Below, piece by piece: positions 32,346-44,448 of a stretch of 52,329 nucleotides of DNA. The stretch comes from Gnetum montanum (lineage: Eukaryota > Streptophyta > Gnetopsida > Gnetales > Gnetaceae), in NCBI GenBank assembly GCA_015680685.1, contig MNCI01000661.1:1-52329 (forward strand), in the 5' to 3' direction. The notes beneath the pieces were generated by a model. It did no database searches. It saw only the letters and a program-made list of their open reading frames with translations, and was not told the DNA's origin. Made by a program: the position numbers and the translations under genes. Within the stretch, counting starts at the first letter, position 1. The number at the start of each line of letters is the position of its first letter.

Positions 32346-32578
32346 TTTATGGTAAATATTGTTAACGAAGTTTTGGGTTATAAGCAAAAATTGAGTTAGC
32401 CAAATTTTTGAACGGAGTTCTTCAAGATCTCAGAAAACCGAGTATAGTATTTTTATGTGATATAATGATTAAAGACATGGAATATCTAATTTGGGAAAGT
32501 GTAAAGTAATCCTAACCACTAATATAAGTTAGTTAAGTAAAAAATCATGGGAAAGATATGGTCAAATATAACAAGTAA

Positions 32579-32653
32579 ACAATGAGGTGTTAGCTTAGTG
32601 GTAAGACCAAGTATTGAAAAGCTCAAGTCATGGATTTGATTTCAAGAGGCAAT
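32579..32653 (+). mobile_element. tRNA-derived SINE-like relic 2
   Basis: ACAATGAGGTGTTAGCTTAG with A-box TAGCTTAGTGGTAAGAC, and about 30 bases on, B-box-like GTCATGGATTTGATTTC. It is about 300 bases from relic 1 with clear similarity over the first 35 bases. It is cut by the 5' LTR of element B at 32654. Confidence 0.55.
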
Positions 32654-33456
32654 TGATGAATAATAAATTTGTCAGTTGCATCAATGCAACTTCCATCATT
32701 GCCTATATAAATGCATGTGCCCACCATATTTATGATACCATTTGGCCATTTCCTTAGCCAAATTCTTGCAATTTCACACTATAGAGGTCATAGCTTTTTC
32801 TTTGACTACTCGCAATGTGGATTGAGTGAAGTGTATAGAGTTTATTTGATTGCATGATGTACTTGGATACACTTGCAAGCAATAATAAAATTGAGCTTTG
32901 TTTTATCCATTAGAGTACTTGAATTAGCATTTTGATTTACTTTTCTGCAATTTACTTTGAATGCTCATTTACTTTTATGCAAGTAGTTAATTATTTTATT
33001 TGATTGTACTTAGTCAATTTGCATGAGTACAACTGATTTTAAGCATAAATGTAATAATGTTTGGTAATCCTAGTAGCAGATTAGTTGGTACACCCAATAA
33101 TGAAACACTTTGTAACCCAATAGTATTAGTGCATGTTCAAGATGTGTATGATGAATTGAAAATAGATTCTCCATGCTAGGCTAGATTAGATTTACTTTCT
33201 ACACTTAGGCTAGTTAGATTAATATTCTAATACTTTACATATTTTAATAATAATAAAAATACAATCATATGCCTCAGTCACACTTAACTCTACAACTTGA
33301 GCCTACATAAGTGTGATTGGAAAGACAATAATTAGCACCTTAGCACTTGGTTATCTAAGGCATCCATGTAGTCTCAAGTCTATGGAATTCAATCAAATCG
33401 TGCATGAATGCTTATGATTTGTATGGTTAGGCATAGGGTCACTATGTCATTCATCA
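32654..33456 (+). repeat. 5' LTR of Ty3 element B (803 bp)
   Basis: It starts TGATGAATAATAAA and ends TCATTCATCA. TATATAAA at 32704-32711 is preceded by GTTGCATCAATGCAAC. Later motifs (GGTAATCCTAGTAG, CCCAATAGTATTAGTGC, TTCAAGATGTGTATGATGAA) match the interrupted 3' LTR at 44449-45098 and, in reverse, the minus-strand LTRs. Confidence 0.85.
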
Positions 33457-33457
33457 T

Positions 33458-33475
33458 TGGTACTACTGTCAAAGC
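33458..33475 (+). other. Degenerate primer-binding site of element B
   Basis: TGGTACTACTGTCAAAGC follows the LTR end. It aligns to TGGCGCCATTGCTGGGAA of C with the CpG positions changed. Confidence 0.6.
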
Positions 33476-33594
33476 TATGATGCTAGCATTTTAGATAGCA
33501 AAGATTATCAAGAATTGTTGTTAGAACATAATGCAATTTATCATTTGTCAAAAATAATATTATTTTATTCTAAGGCAAATTTCCCACCTACTAA

Positions 33595-36120
33595 TGATGT
33601 AACTAATGGGCATGATAGAAATAAAAAGAGTAAAGATGATGTGCCACAACAAGTAAAAGTAGTCTACAAGCATCTAGATCCTTACCATCCATAATTTACC
33701 TTCATACTTTACAAAGACAAACAAATGTGATGGAAAGACCTAGAGGGTAACATTGTAGTATCACTTGATCAATCAATGTCATCAATGCTCTCGACAAGGT
33801 TAATGAGACTAGTACTTGAAGCATCATTCCTAGACTATGAATTAGTCAATGAAATCTCTAGAGATTACAAACTCACAAAGTTCTAATTACACAAGGATCT
33901 ATTCATGGAGAATCACTATAAGACTTTCAAAGGAAAGGGGACTCCCGTTTATCTAACATTGCAATTAGAATAGGAGGATATTGATTATCAATCGGGCAAA
34001 TCCCAATGCCAAAATCCTCCATCCCCAGGGGATATGATGTAAATAATCCTTGATTATGTTTAGCCTTAGCAAGCAACCAATGTAAGAGAAGGACTTGACC
34101 CATAACAAGGAGGACCTCAAGGTCAAGGTCTTCTAGTAGATAGGTAAGAGAACACCAAAAGGATCACTTGAAAGGAGTAAGCTAGTACAACTCTCCCAAT
34201 TCTTCACCATCATCTTCTTCATCCTCATCGTCAAGCTCTAATGAGGGTGAATGGAGCCAAGATAGTAGAGGAAATGATCGTAGGAAAGGTGAATATGATA
34301 AAAGGGATCATCATAGGGATGGTAGAAAGAAAGATAAATGTGAACATGGAGATGGGAAACATCATGAAAGAAGGCAAAGCATGCAACACCAAGAAAGGCA
34401 TCATCATGAAAGGAACCATGAGGACAGAGATAATCATGATGAGTTATTACTTGCCACAAGAATAATGATAAACATTTAGGAGATAGTTTATATGCCTACT
34501 AGGCACTAAAGGGCTAGTAGGATCAAGAGGTTGGATATGAACAACATTCCAAAGTTCAAAGGAGGCTATAATGCAAACCCATAACATTATCTATAAGCCT
34601 TCCATGATACTTGTGCCTTCCAAATATTGAGAATGACTAGCAAAAGCTAAAAATTGATACCAATCCTTGGAACTAGAATCTATCAAGAAATAGAGTACAA
34701 TGTTAGAATAGTTTAATGAAATTTATCAAGCATACTATGGGGAGTCTAACTTCAAAAAATTTCAATGATGGAGATAAGGTAAACATTAGTTTCTTGATGC
34801 AACCTTGGGAAAATACTATTCTCTTCTTCATAGATGCCTAGGTCATGGCTTTTCTCAAAGGAAGTAGTTGCACTATATCATAGATGGAGTCCATAATAAG
34901 ACAAGATAGACCTTGGGGTCTATGCCCAAGGGAGACTATCTAAGATGAAAGCCCATTAGATCCAAAGACTAATTGATCAAGTGGCAAAGGAAGAAAATGA
35001 ATTAAAGGAAAGAGAAAGTACATATAAGTGCAATGGGGATCCCTCAATCCATTAAAAAAAGTACATCTCTATGAACTTGATGAAGGAGGAGAAGGTAGTG
35101 TAGAGAAGACCTTACCCAGTCAAAAATTACTTATTGAAATATCAAAAAAGGCTAATAAAATATGGGACTTCATTAATGAAAAATCATAAAAAAAACTAAA
35201 GATTGCGAAGAAAAAAGTAGAACAAGAGAGAGCTAAGGAGAAAGTTTTTTTAAAAAAAGAAAATAGATATAAGGAAGAACTACTACTTGCACAAAGGAAA
35301 AGCAGTTGTAGTGGAGAAGGTTGAACACTCGAGCCAGATGATGATGGTTATTACATTTGCTAGTATGAACATATAAACAATTATTATCTAGTAATGTAAC
35401 ACTTGCAGGGGTCTAGGGCTTATGCATTAAAGCTAAAGTTCACTAAGAGGAAAGCCCTAAGGAGATTTCCTTATCCTCAAGGAAACTATAAGTAGTCCTA
35501 TCATCATCAATAGTGTTATCCAAGTGAGGCTCTACCTTAACCTCAAGAGTGTTACTAGCAATGGCAAAACCAATAGTCATGGAGGATGCCACCACCAAGG
35601 TAGAAATATCCCTACATGTAACCTTGTCCTTATGGATACTATGTCCAACAAATTATATCATCCAATGAATCTATCACTTATATTTCTACTTACCAGTATT
35701 ATTCTCTAAACTACCACCAACATGCCACTCCACATGTTGAATCTCCTTCTATTTATTATCCTCATGCTTCGCAACACTCTTAATCCCACATCCCAAATCC
35801 TTTACAACCTATTCCACCAATGCAAGGAGAAATTTCTCTACAACCTCAACAATAGAATGCTACAAGAGTATTAAAATTTTAAGTAGATGGTAACTGAAGT
35901 AGTTCTAAGTACAAGCCTTAGAAATGACCATTCTTTAGGCTAACTAGTCTACCCAGATCTTTGTAAGCATCCATGACTATGGATCCAACATCAATAATGC
36001 TCCAGATAACCTCTGAGTTACCTTCATACCAAAATGTCCCTAATATATAAATTGTCATGTTCATTCAGGCAGTTACACACTAGATCAAGGTAGGATACCT
36101 TCCTAGAAAAAGAACTAATC
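33595..36120 (+). pseudogene. gag of element B, decayed
   Basis: The frame can be followed with stops. VVYKHLDPYHP, FTFILYKDKQM and WKDLEGNIVVSLDQSMSSML form the N-terminal block at 33655-33800. A run of ten serines and a long His/Arg/Asp/Glu-rich linker (DRRKGEYDKRDHH) follows at 34200-34440. Next is the core MNNIPKFKGGYNANP ... AFHDTCAF near 34540-34615. A Lys/Glu-rich coiled coil lies at 34960-35300, and a Pro/Tyr/His/Gln-rich tail (YYPHASQHS, PLQPIPPMQGEISLQPQQ) at 35590-35860. Confidence 0.75.
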
Positions 36121-36400
36121 CAAGAAACCTCTTAATCTACCTACAAATTACAGGAAGTGCACCATGTAAGGCCCTACTAGACTCAGGTTCCAAAGTTAAT
36201 TTGATTTCTCAAGAAATTAATAAGGCATAGAATGTGCCATTTTTAATGAAATACAACATTAAGTTAGAGTTTGTAGATTGGTCCATTAGCATTTTCTTAG
36301 GATTGGTGGAAGACATTGTGTCCACCATCAATGGTTAGTCATGTCTTGTTGATTTCTTGGTAATGCATGTGGATAATTACAATGGGGCCTTTCTTGTCAT
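36121..36400 (+). pseudogene. Protease of element B
   Basis: LQITGSAPCKALLDSGSKVNLIS carries D-S-G (36180-36188), the retropepsin active site in its plant Ty3 form. LGLVEDIVSTING and a TW(L)SIIDVKLELKYLF block follow. The motif itself is intact, but flanking stops break the frame. Confidence 0.75.
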
Positions 36401-37179
36401 CATGGAAAGAACTTGGCTAAGCATAATTGATGTCAAGCTAGAACTTAAATATTTGTTCTTTGGAATTTCCATGGAGAATGAGAATGAAAGGATAGGGAAA
36501 CAATATTTTCATGCATCACGTAGTGACATAGGGTACAACCACATGCAAAAAATTTTGGTAATAAAAAGAAAAATCATCATAGCATATAGATCATGTATTG
36601 AACTAGTTAATGACTAAAGGTGCTCATATGCAACAACCACAAAACAAGAGGATATCTAGTGATTAACATTAGATGATTTCTCCAACTCCATAATATTCAT
36701 GGAATTGATAAAGTTCTTACAAGTACTTACATTGACAAGATAGATAAAATGGAGCAACTTAGATAATAACCCTTAGATGCATAACTTAAAAATAAATTAA
36801 AAACAAATTAAATAGAATTCAAAATTCTTGAAGAGTCTAAATTGAAATCCTTTAAGCTAAAAATATTACTGGAATCCCTTGAGTATGTATTCCTAAAAGA
36901 CGGTAAACTGGTAATCATAAATGCTTAACTCATAAAGGAACACAAATAGAAGTTGTTGAAGGTGATGAAAAGATGGCTAATAGTTATTTCCTAGTCATAT
37001 GATGAAATCATATGTATCTATTCATGCATATGTCAACACATACTCTATATAGACTCTAGCATTAAGCCTAACTAATAAGCACAAAGAAGATTGAATCCTA
37101 ATTGAAGTAAGTAGTAAAAAAGTAAGTGGAATAGCTCTTAAAAGTTGGATTCATCTATCTATAGTAAATAATAAGTGGA

Positions 37180-38340
37180 TAAGCCTACTCATTATTATGC
37201 CTAACAAAGGTGGGTAGTGGTGGATTTTCATTGACTTCAAGCTATTCAACATGGAAATCATCAAAGATCATTTTCCATTGTCATTTGTGAACCAAGTGTT
37301 GGATAGCATTGTAGGTCATAAGTATTAAAGTTTTTTGCATGGTTATAGTAGCTAAAATCAAATCCAAATAGTCTTAAAAGAATAAGCTAAGATAACATTC
37401 ATTTTTTCCTTGGTGAACTTTTGCATACAAGAAGATGTTCTTTGGCATGTGTAATGCACCTACAACTTTCTAGTAACTTGTCCTTGCATTTTTTAGTAAT
37501 GGATTAGTAGTGGTATGGAGGTATTCATGGATGAATTCTCCACCTACAAGTCATGTTTTAATCAAGCATTAGATCATTTGAAGTAGGTGTTAAATTAATA
37601 TGTGAAGATAGATCTTAAGTTCAATTTTTCAAAGAGTCATTTGATTGTCCATGAAGGCATTGTCCTAGGGTACTAGGTTTTAGAAAAAGATAAGAGTGAT
37701 CTAAGAAATAATACATTAGTTACAAGTATTGAAATATGTCTAATAATTTCTTACAAATGAAGGCTATCACAAGAGATTTATTAAAAAATTTTCCAAGATT
37801 GTTAAACCACTAGTAGAGCTAACAAAAAAAGATGCATCATTTAAATGGACTAATGAATGTGAGCATGCATTCCAACTTTTAAGGTAAAAGCTTGCAAAAA
37901 TTTCAATTCTATAGGCTCTCGATTGATCTAAATCATTTTACATCATGACAAACATATCCAACTTTGCCTTGAGGTCTATGCTTACATAATTGGATTATCA
38001 TAAACATTCATACTATATCCATTGTATAAGCTAGGAAACTACAAGTTCATGGCTAAATTACACCACAATAGAGAAGGAACTAATGGCAATGATGTATGCC
38101 TTAGAGAAATTTAGACACAATGTGGTTAGATACATAGTCTTTGTACATGGATATTATAATGTAGTATGCTTCCTGATAAACAAGCCAACAGTTAGTTCTC
38201 ATAGCATATAGTGACTAAGGATCTTACAATAATTTGATCTTATAATGATTGATAGAAAGAGAACCAAGAATACCATTATAGATCATTTATCTTTTCTAAG
38301 ATGGAATAGCAAGGTTGATGAAGAGCCTCTTTCTGATCAA
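37180..38340 (+). pseudogene. Reverse transcriptase and RNase H of element B
   Basis: PNKGG and FIDFKLFN lead to KDHFPLSFVNQVLDSI, FLHGYS and FGMCNAPTTFQ in shifting frames. The catalytic block reads VFMDEFSTY near 37530-37550, where the family has F-M-D-D-F. RNase H follows with ISNFALRSML, EKELMAMMYALEKF (near 38065) and VFVHGYYNVVCFL, where the third-Asp position also differs from C (MHTDHSVICFL). Inactive. Confidence 0.75.
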
Positions 38341-38639
38341 TTTCCCAATGAAATCCTTTTTTCAAAGGTAACAATGGTCACAACAAAGGGATCATCATTT
38401 GGAATGATGATAATATGCTTATTTCTCAAGTCAAAGACCTAGGTTTGAGCTTAGCTACATCTACTCAAAGAGGTTAGGCTTTCACTCATCTACCAACCCT
38501 CTTGAGATCCTGCTCAGCAAGATGAGCTCTATGGTATCCGTTAATGATCCTTCTTAACAATGATCATAACAAATGTAGCCAAATCATGGTTTACTAAATT
38601 CCTCTCATATCTACTCATATATGAGGTTCCTACTAAATG

Positions 38640-39740
38640 GGATAGGAAGAAAAAGCAACACTTTCTTCACTAAGTCAAGCATTACATTGAAATAGAGAGT
38701 AACCTTTATAAGATTTACATAGATGGCTTGGTGCAATGAAGCATTTTTTATGATAATCAAATAAGTTTGGCCTACAGTCTTCAAGGATGCACATTAATTT
38801 GTCAAATTTTGTGAACAATGTTAGAAATATGAAGGAATGGCATCAAGGTTAGAAGATCCTCAGTAATGAATATAACCATTTGAACCTTTCAATCTTTAGA
38901 GAATTGATTTCATGGATTCCATCACATCCATGTCTAATAGAAAATCCTACATCATCATTACGATGAACTATTACACAAAATAGACAAAGGTTGTAGTAGT
39001 AACAAATTGTACATCCATGGCTACAGCTGGGTTTTTTGAACAAAGTGTGATAAATAAATTTGGTATGCCTAGGATACTAATTTATAATAATCAAACTTAC
39101 TTTACATATGTTGCTTTTAAGAAACTAATGCAATGTTTAGAGGTGGAATATAAATTGATAACACCATATCACCTCTAAGAAAATGGTTAAGTAGAAGTAA
39201 CAAATAGGAAAATCATGTGAATCCTTCCTAGAACTATTACTAGGTATAGGCAAGATTGGATCATGAAACTTAACAATGCCTTCTGGGCTTACCACTCTAC
39301 CTAAAAATTCCCTATAGTGTTCTCTTCATATGAGTTTGTGTATGGTAATTTGTTAAAACTTCCAATACAAGCAAAATTGTGCACATTCAACACACCTTAT
39401 GAACTTGACCTCAACATTAGTCTAGCATAAAAAGATTGTCTCATGAACCTTAATATGCTAGATGAAAATAGACAAGTAGCCCTTATGATAAATGAAGTAC
39501 ACAAGGGATATATCAAACAATGCCATGACACTAAGATATGAAAAGTGCATTTTCCACTAAGAGATAACATCCTCTACTAGAACCCCACACATATACCTCA
39601 ATGAACAAAATTCTAAACATTGTGGAAAGAAAGTACCTTACATTATCCACTCCACTTTCTATTCAAGCAACATGAAGATTTCCCATCCTAATAGCTTGAA
39701 CAATCTAATCTTAACTAACATGTAACAAATAAATCCTTTT
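38640..39740 (+). pseudogene. Integrase of element B
   Basis: RIDFMDSITSMSNRKSYIII carries the first catalytic Asp (near 38905). The second Asp block reads LIYNNQTYF (family form S-D/N-N-G), so the Asp is lost. VEVTNRK keeps the Glu (near 39195). Downstream KVHFPLRDNILY is the C-terminal domain. Stops are frequent. Confidence 0.75.
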
Positions 39741-40410
39741 AAGGATTTCCTAATAGCCAAGAACTCCATAGACACCTTAGTCCACATCCAAGCCTACTCC
39801 ATCTTCTGTATTTTCACCTTTTAACTTAGTCATGGGAAAGAAACTCATCTGGCTTAACATCTTATAGGGACATGATTTTTTAATTTTTTATTTTACAATT
39901 TCTTCTTATTATTTTTCAAATTATTTATATATTTTCTATTTCTTGTAAATTTTTCATTTTCTTTTATACTTTTCCTTTCTTTGAGTCATTTTTCTTTTGA
40001 AGTCTTTACTTTAATTTCAATTTTTCTATCAACATTAATAAGGATTATCATTTATGTACAAGCTAATCTTATTTTTTGGATAGTACCCTATGCTATCAAG
40101 TTGATTGGGAAAGTAGTTGTATCAAGTAGTAAGATCACACCTTCTATCCCTTCACTTTCTATAAATAAGAGATCTTGACCTTGAAATCAATATGATCCTT
40201 CTCATAGTAAAACTAAAATTAAATCATGATCTTTATGCTTTGAGGAAAAGGGAATGACCAAGAAGAAATGAAAAGGATGTGGTATCAAGGAAATTTACTA
40301 ATTCCTTGAACTTCATCTATGGGTCTTTCTACTCCATGTTTTTGACATTATACATGTTTTAATTTTGATGGAAGCATATTCTTGAATAAGTATTGCCTTG
40401 TCATGTCACT

Positions 40411-40657
40411 GAAAGGAATGTTACCCATGCCTAAAGGTAGTTCTCTAATACTTCATAAAAGAAAATTAATTATTGGGATACCATTAGAAAGACATGTTAT
40501 CCATTCTTGAATGTAGACTACTTTTAGAAATCCCAAATTCTATTAAACTAGTTTTATTATGTGATTGGAAAGACATGTTACCTATGCCTAAAGAGACTTC
40601 TCTAATGGGATTAGCATTGGTTATGGAGTTGAAATGAGATGTTACCCATGCATAAAG
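40411..40657 (+). repeat. Four spaced copies of the spacer motif GAAAGACATGTTACCCATGC
   Basis: Copies start at 40411, 40486, 40567 and 40631, each followed by CTAAAG or similar, giving a period of about 64-81 bases. A and D each show one copy at the matching place. The second copy here has drifted most. Confidence 0.75.
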
Positions 40658-41165
40658 ATACCCCTATAACTGATGACCGAATTTTCTAGAAACACTTAAT
40701 GTTTAAGTAATTAATTAATAAAAAATATTTCTTTATTTTCTTTTGTTGAGTGGTGATGTTTTCATAAGGTTATAATGGTCCTATTATTGTAAGTTTGAGA
40801 TGAAGTAATGTGATGTCACTGGAAAAGATATGAACTTGGCTTGAAATTTAGATGAATAGGTATGATGGTCATTTTAATCACATTTGCTACCAGGATATAT
40901 TGCAGACATGGTAAGACATCTCATGTTCCTATCTCTATGGTTTCTTCTTCTTTCATCATTTACCTCACTACTATATGTAATTGCTTGCCTGATGATTTTG
41001 TTTAGTACAGTGTAGGATTTGGAAGACAATTGTTCTATGGGTGTGACATATAGAATGAATCAATCTTCAATTCTCAATGTGGCTATAGACACCCTATGAA
41101 GTGATTATATAACTTTTAAATTTGTGTTGCATTGATGCATCCTTGTTGATGTGGCATAAAATTAG

Positions 41166-41174
41166 TATATATAT
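41166..41174 (+). promoter_or_regulatory. TATA-like box upstream of the third ORF of element B
   Basis: TATATATAT after TTGCATTGATGCATCC/TTGATGTGG repeats, about 400 bases before the third ORF. The same arrangement is seen in A at 7951-7958. Promoter function is inferred. Confidence 0.45.
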
Positions 41175-41569
41175 GTGCAATACTTAGCCAATTTTTATTA
41201 TTTTCATCTAAATGAGAGAGGATATTTTGTCATTTTGAGAGCCCAAAGCACTTTGAGCATAATATCTACTAACTCATGCACCAAATTTAAGCTATTTTCA
41301 ATCTTGTGATCTCCTAGAGTTAAGCTTTATGTTGTGGAAACACTATGACTAAGAATCCTGAAACTTTGTCAACACCCCATAATTATGAGAAAGGTAGTTA
41401 ATAATAAAAATTAATTAAAATGCTTAGCTACCCTATGATCTCATAGCCATAAGACTATGATTACTTAGGAACATTAATGTCACTTTTTTTCTTAATTTAG
41501 CTAACTAAGAGATGATCAAAGGATATCAATACTTGTACCCATGCGTAGGGTTAATCAATGATCATCTAT

Positions 41570-44330
41570 GTGATTGCAGATGATACTAAAATAAGGCTCC
41601 CAAATAGGTAGACCTTAGTAGCCTAAGGAAAAGCACCCAAGAGAAGGGTTGGAACAACATTAGCAACATAATTAAAACAAGAAATTGAGGCCACACATGC
41701 AACTGACCTATTAAGAAAAGAACCTGAAGTGGAGATTATCCATCAAATTCCCACCATAGAAATAGGGAAATATAGGCAATATGAAGTGTCTAAGCCTAGG
41801 TCAAGCCTAGAGGTCATGCTCATAAATGTTTTCTTGGAGAAGGTTCAAATCAAGAAATTCTAAAGCATAGTTTTCTAATAATCAAAATTTGGGCTATTTT
41901 TTAAATTCTTATCCAAAGAAATTTGAAGCTAGTTACAAGAATTCCTACTTTGGCCCATCATTTCCACCAATGGACAATGTTAATTTGGTGAGACCTACCT
42001 TTTCTAGAATAATTAACAAGGAAATGCAACTATAAAAATTAAAGATATCATAATTTCTTACTTAGTGGAGACTATAGCAAAGGCCTTGGGTTTGTCCATT
42101 AACGAAGCAAAGCTTGAAAATGTGTCTACATATTTGGATGTAAAAATAAAGAAAGAATGAATCCAAAGGTATTACAAAGTTTATTGTAAAGATTACGTTA
42201 CCTTGAATAAAGAAAAATGGAAATGCTTTAAGATAGCAACATATCACCTTAATTCCAATAGTATGATCTAACAAGGTTACATCATGCTTTGCCAAGGTAT
42301 GTATGGCTCTCAGTGGGAAATTTCTAGTTAACTTTCCCTAATTGATCTTCTTGAAAATCAAGAAGAGATTCAAGGAGAATGAAAATGATAAGAAGACACC
42401 CATTTCCATGCTTGATAAAAAAAATTTGTAAGAGTGGAGGGATAGTCCATTATGCAAAAACCATAATCCAAAGGGCTTCTACTACATCATGGTAGAAAAT
42501 GATGAAGGAGAAGATACCTTCAAAATTATAGGAGGAAGAAGCACCACCAACCAAGAACATTACAAGTATTGAATAATACCTAAGGAAACTCAAGGAACAA
42601 TAATAGTAGGAACATGGTGAAGGTGAGAAACATCCATATCATCTGGCCATAAGCCATCTCAATGAGGTCTCAAGGATCATCAGCTAGCTACTAAAAGATT
42701 CTAGAAAAGTTATTTTCCACTAGAAGGATTGAAACCATTGTCATGCCAAATGACCATAGGAAAAGTTGTAGTATCCTTGTCATCTAAACAAGTATAGGAA
42801 TTTTAAGCAATTCTACAATCTTCTTTGTGATATTCAAAGAAGGAAAAGGTGCTACCATGATTATTATGCCATACAAAGAACAAGAGACAATAGCAGAGGT
42901 AGTAGCAAATAAGGTAGGAGAAGCATTAAAGATTCCTACAGCATCTATGCCTAACATTATTGCTATCATAGATATTCAAGTATTTGTAGGAACTAGATAT
43001 AGGGAGATGATTGCATCCTAGCATGAAGAGGTACTAGAAAGATTAATGAGTATTAGGTAATTAATTTTGAATGTCTTCAATATCCTAGAAGATACTTTAG
43101 CAATCTAGTTTTCATTAATGAAGAAAGGGGTAAATTTTATATTGCTAAAACACAACTGGAAGAAACTACCAACATTCANGTCATTATTTGTAGCATTTAA
43201 CATGATATTTGACAAGGGTGAATCCTAGATGACTTTCTTCTTTTCATCCTTGACTACCTTTAGTTTCTTCTAAAGCTATTGAAAAGGTTCATCTCTAATA
43301 AGTTCAAGTCACATGATAGTAGGTTTAAACAAGTGGACTTTTAATTCTGCAACTTTAGCTACCAATCATTTATGAATGTTGGTAGCTTCTTCCAGTTGTG
43401 TTTTAGCAATATAAAATTTACCCCTTTCTTCATTAATGAAAACTAGATTGCTAAAGTATCTTCTAGGATATTGAAGACATTCAAAATTAATTACCTAATA
43501 CTCATTAATCTTTCTAGTACCTCTTCATGCTAGGATGCAATCATCTCCCTATATCTAGTTCCTACAAATACTTGAATATCTATGATAGCAATAATGTTAG
43601 GCATAGATGCTGTAGGAATCTTTAATGCTTNTAGAGATCCACATGAAGGAGCTATAAATTTAAGAGATGATGGAGTATATAAAGCTCATCAATCTTTACT
43701 ATGAAAACCTAGCAATGTTAACTACTTGAAGTTGTGGTCAAAACTTGAAAAGAAGGTAATGAACTCATACCTCTTATATGAGGTTGAGTTTAAGCTCCAT
43801 AAAGAGACTAAGAAGAATCTATAAATGGCCAATGTGGAGGTTGAGGTTCTCAAGGAAATATTTGAAGACCAATGAGCAATTTTAGAGAACCTATTTAAGA
43901 TAATGAAAAATCACTATGAGCTGCAAAACATATTGTGAGTGTTTGACATTAAATGTAAGCAATTCATAGTCTAGTTCATTAATGCCAAAGAATTATTTTC
44001 TACTTTTCCTTGCCCTTGGACAATGCCAACATCAGAGACTCTAGGCATAGTTACTTGAACTATAAATAATCCTAGAAGTAGAGAGAAGAATATGAAAGGC
44101 ACTATTGGATGCCTTCCAACTTTCAAAAGTTGTAGCAGTAGTAGCTAAGTAGTCAAGAATAGCATCTAATCCAAGGCATGAGAAGCCGCTAGCTCTTGGC
44201 ATTACTTAGAGCGCATGTCTTGGAGTCATTCTTGTACATGTTAGCCAAGTCAAATTTTGTAATGTATTCAATTTTGTCAAAGTCTAATTGGGAAAGAACT
44301 TGAACAATTTTATTTATCTTGTGGTACTCA
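41570..44330 (+). pseudogene. Third ORF of element B, decayed; contains a flipped contig
   Basis: It begins VIADDTKIRLPN at 41570, aligned to the start in A. An ATG follows GATTGCAG in B and matching sequences in A and D, which looks like a 3' splice site. Blocks YLLYEVEFKLHKETK (near 43775), VEVLKEIFED and IMKNHYELQNIL (near 43905) match element A; the spacing suggests coiled coil. 43180-43630 lies in the wrong orientation: only its reverse complement continues this reading (ELIRDEPFQ, KKLKVVKDEKKKV). Function of the product is unknown. Confidence 0.65.
42921..43630. repeat. Near-perfect 258-bp inverted repeat, probably an assembly artefact
   Basis: 42921-43178 is the reverse complement of 43373-43630 with at most one or two mismatches. 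Single Ns sit at 43179 and 43631, exactly at the ends of the left arm and of the right arm. The piece between the Ns (451 bases) reads as third-ORF sequence only when reversed. Confidence 0.9.
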
Positions 44331-44334
44331 AGCT

Positions 44335-44368
44335 ATAGTTAGTTAGTTAGTTAGTTAATAAGTTAGTT
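44335..44368 (+). repeat. (AGTT)n tract before the 3' LTR of element B
   Basis: About seven near-perfect AGTT units, the counterpart of the tract at 4524-4546 in element A. Confidence 0.8.
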
Positions 44369-44448
44369 CTATGCTTCCTTGATTTTGTAATCAACTTGGT
44401 CCCACTTTTGTTCACTCAAGGATGAGTTTTTAGTTTGTTGTGACAGTA

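Larger units (their letters stand above)
39850..41569 (+). other. Spacer of element B between integrase and third ORF
   Basis: 1.7 kb without a coding frame. After a T-rich stretch (39880-40030) it holds four copies of the family's GAAAGACATGTTACCCATGC motif (40411-40657). It also has a promoter-like block at 41120-41190 (TTGCATTGATGCATCC, then TATATATAT at 41166-41174). It is homologous to the spacers of A and D. Confidence 0.7.

Noticed and set aside
32579-32653. A tRNA gene (A- and B-box-like motifs)
   Set aside because: No acceptor stem, anticodon arm or cloverleaf can be drawn; it fits a decayed SINE better.
34231-34465. Three overlapping frames on both strands
   Set aside because: They arise from the repetitive GA/AT-rich sequence of the charged linker of gag B.
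40411-40657. CRISPR-like array because of regularly spaced repeats
   Set aside because: Only four degenerate copies, uneven spacing, no leader or cas genes, and a plant nuclear context; it is a spacer repeat of a retroelement.
42921-43630. Large hairpin, as for a MITE or Foldback element
   Set aside because: The single Ns at the arm ends and the reversed reading frame show an assembly flip instead.
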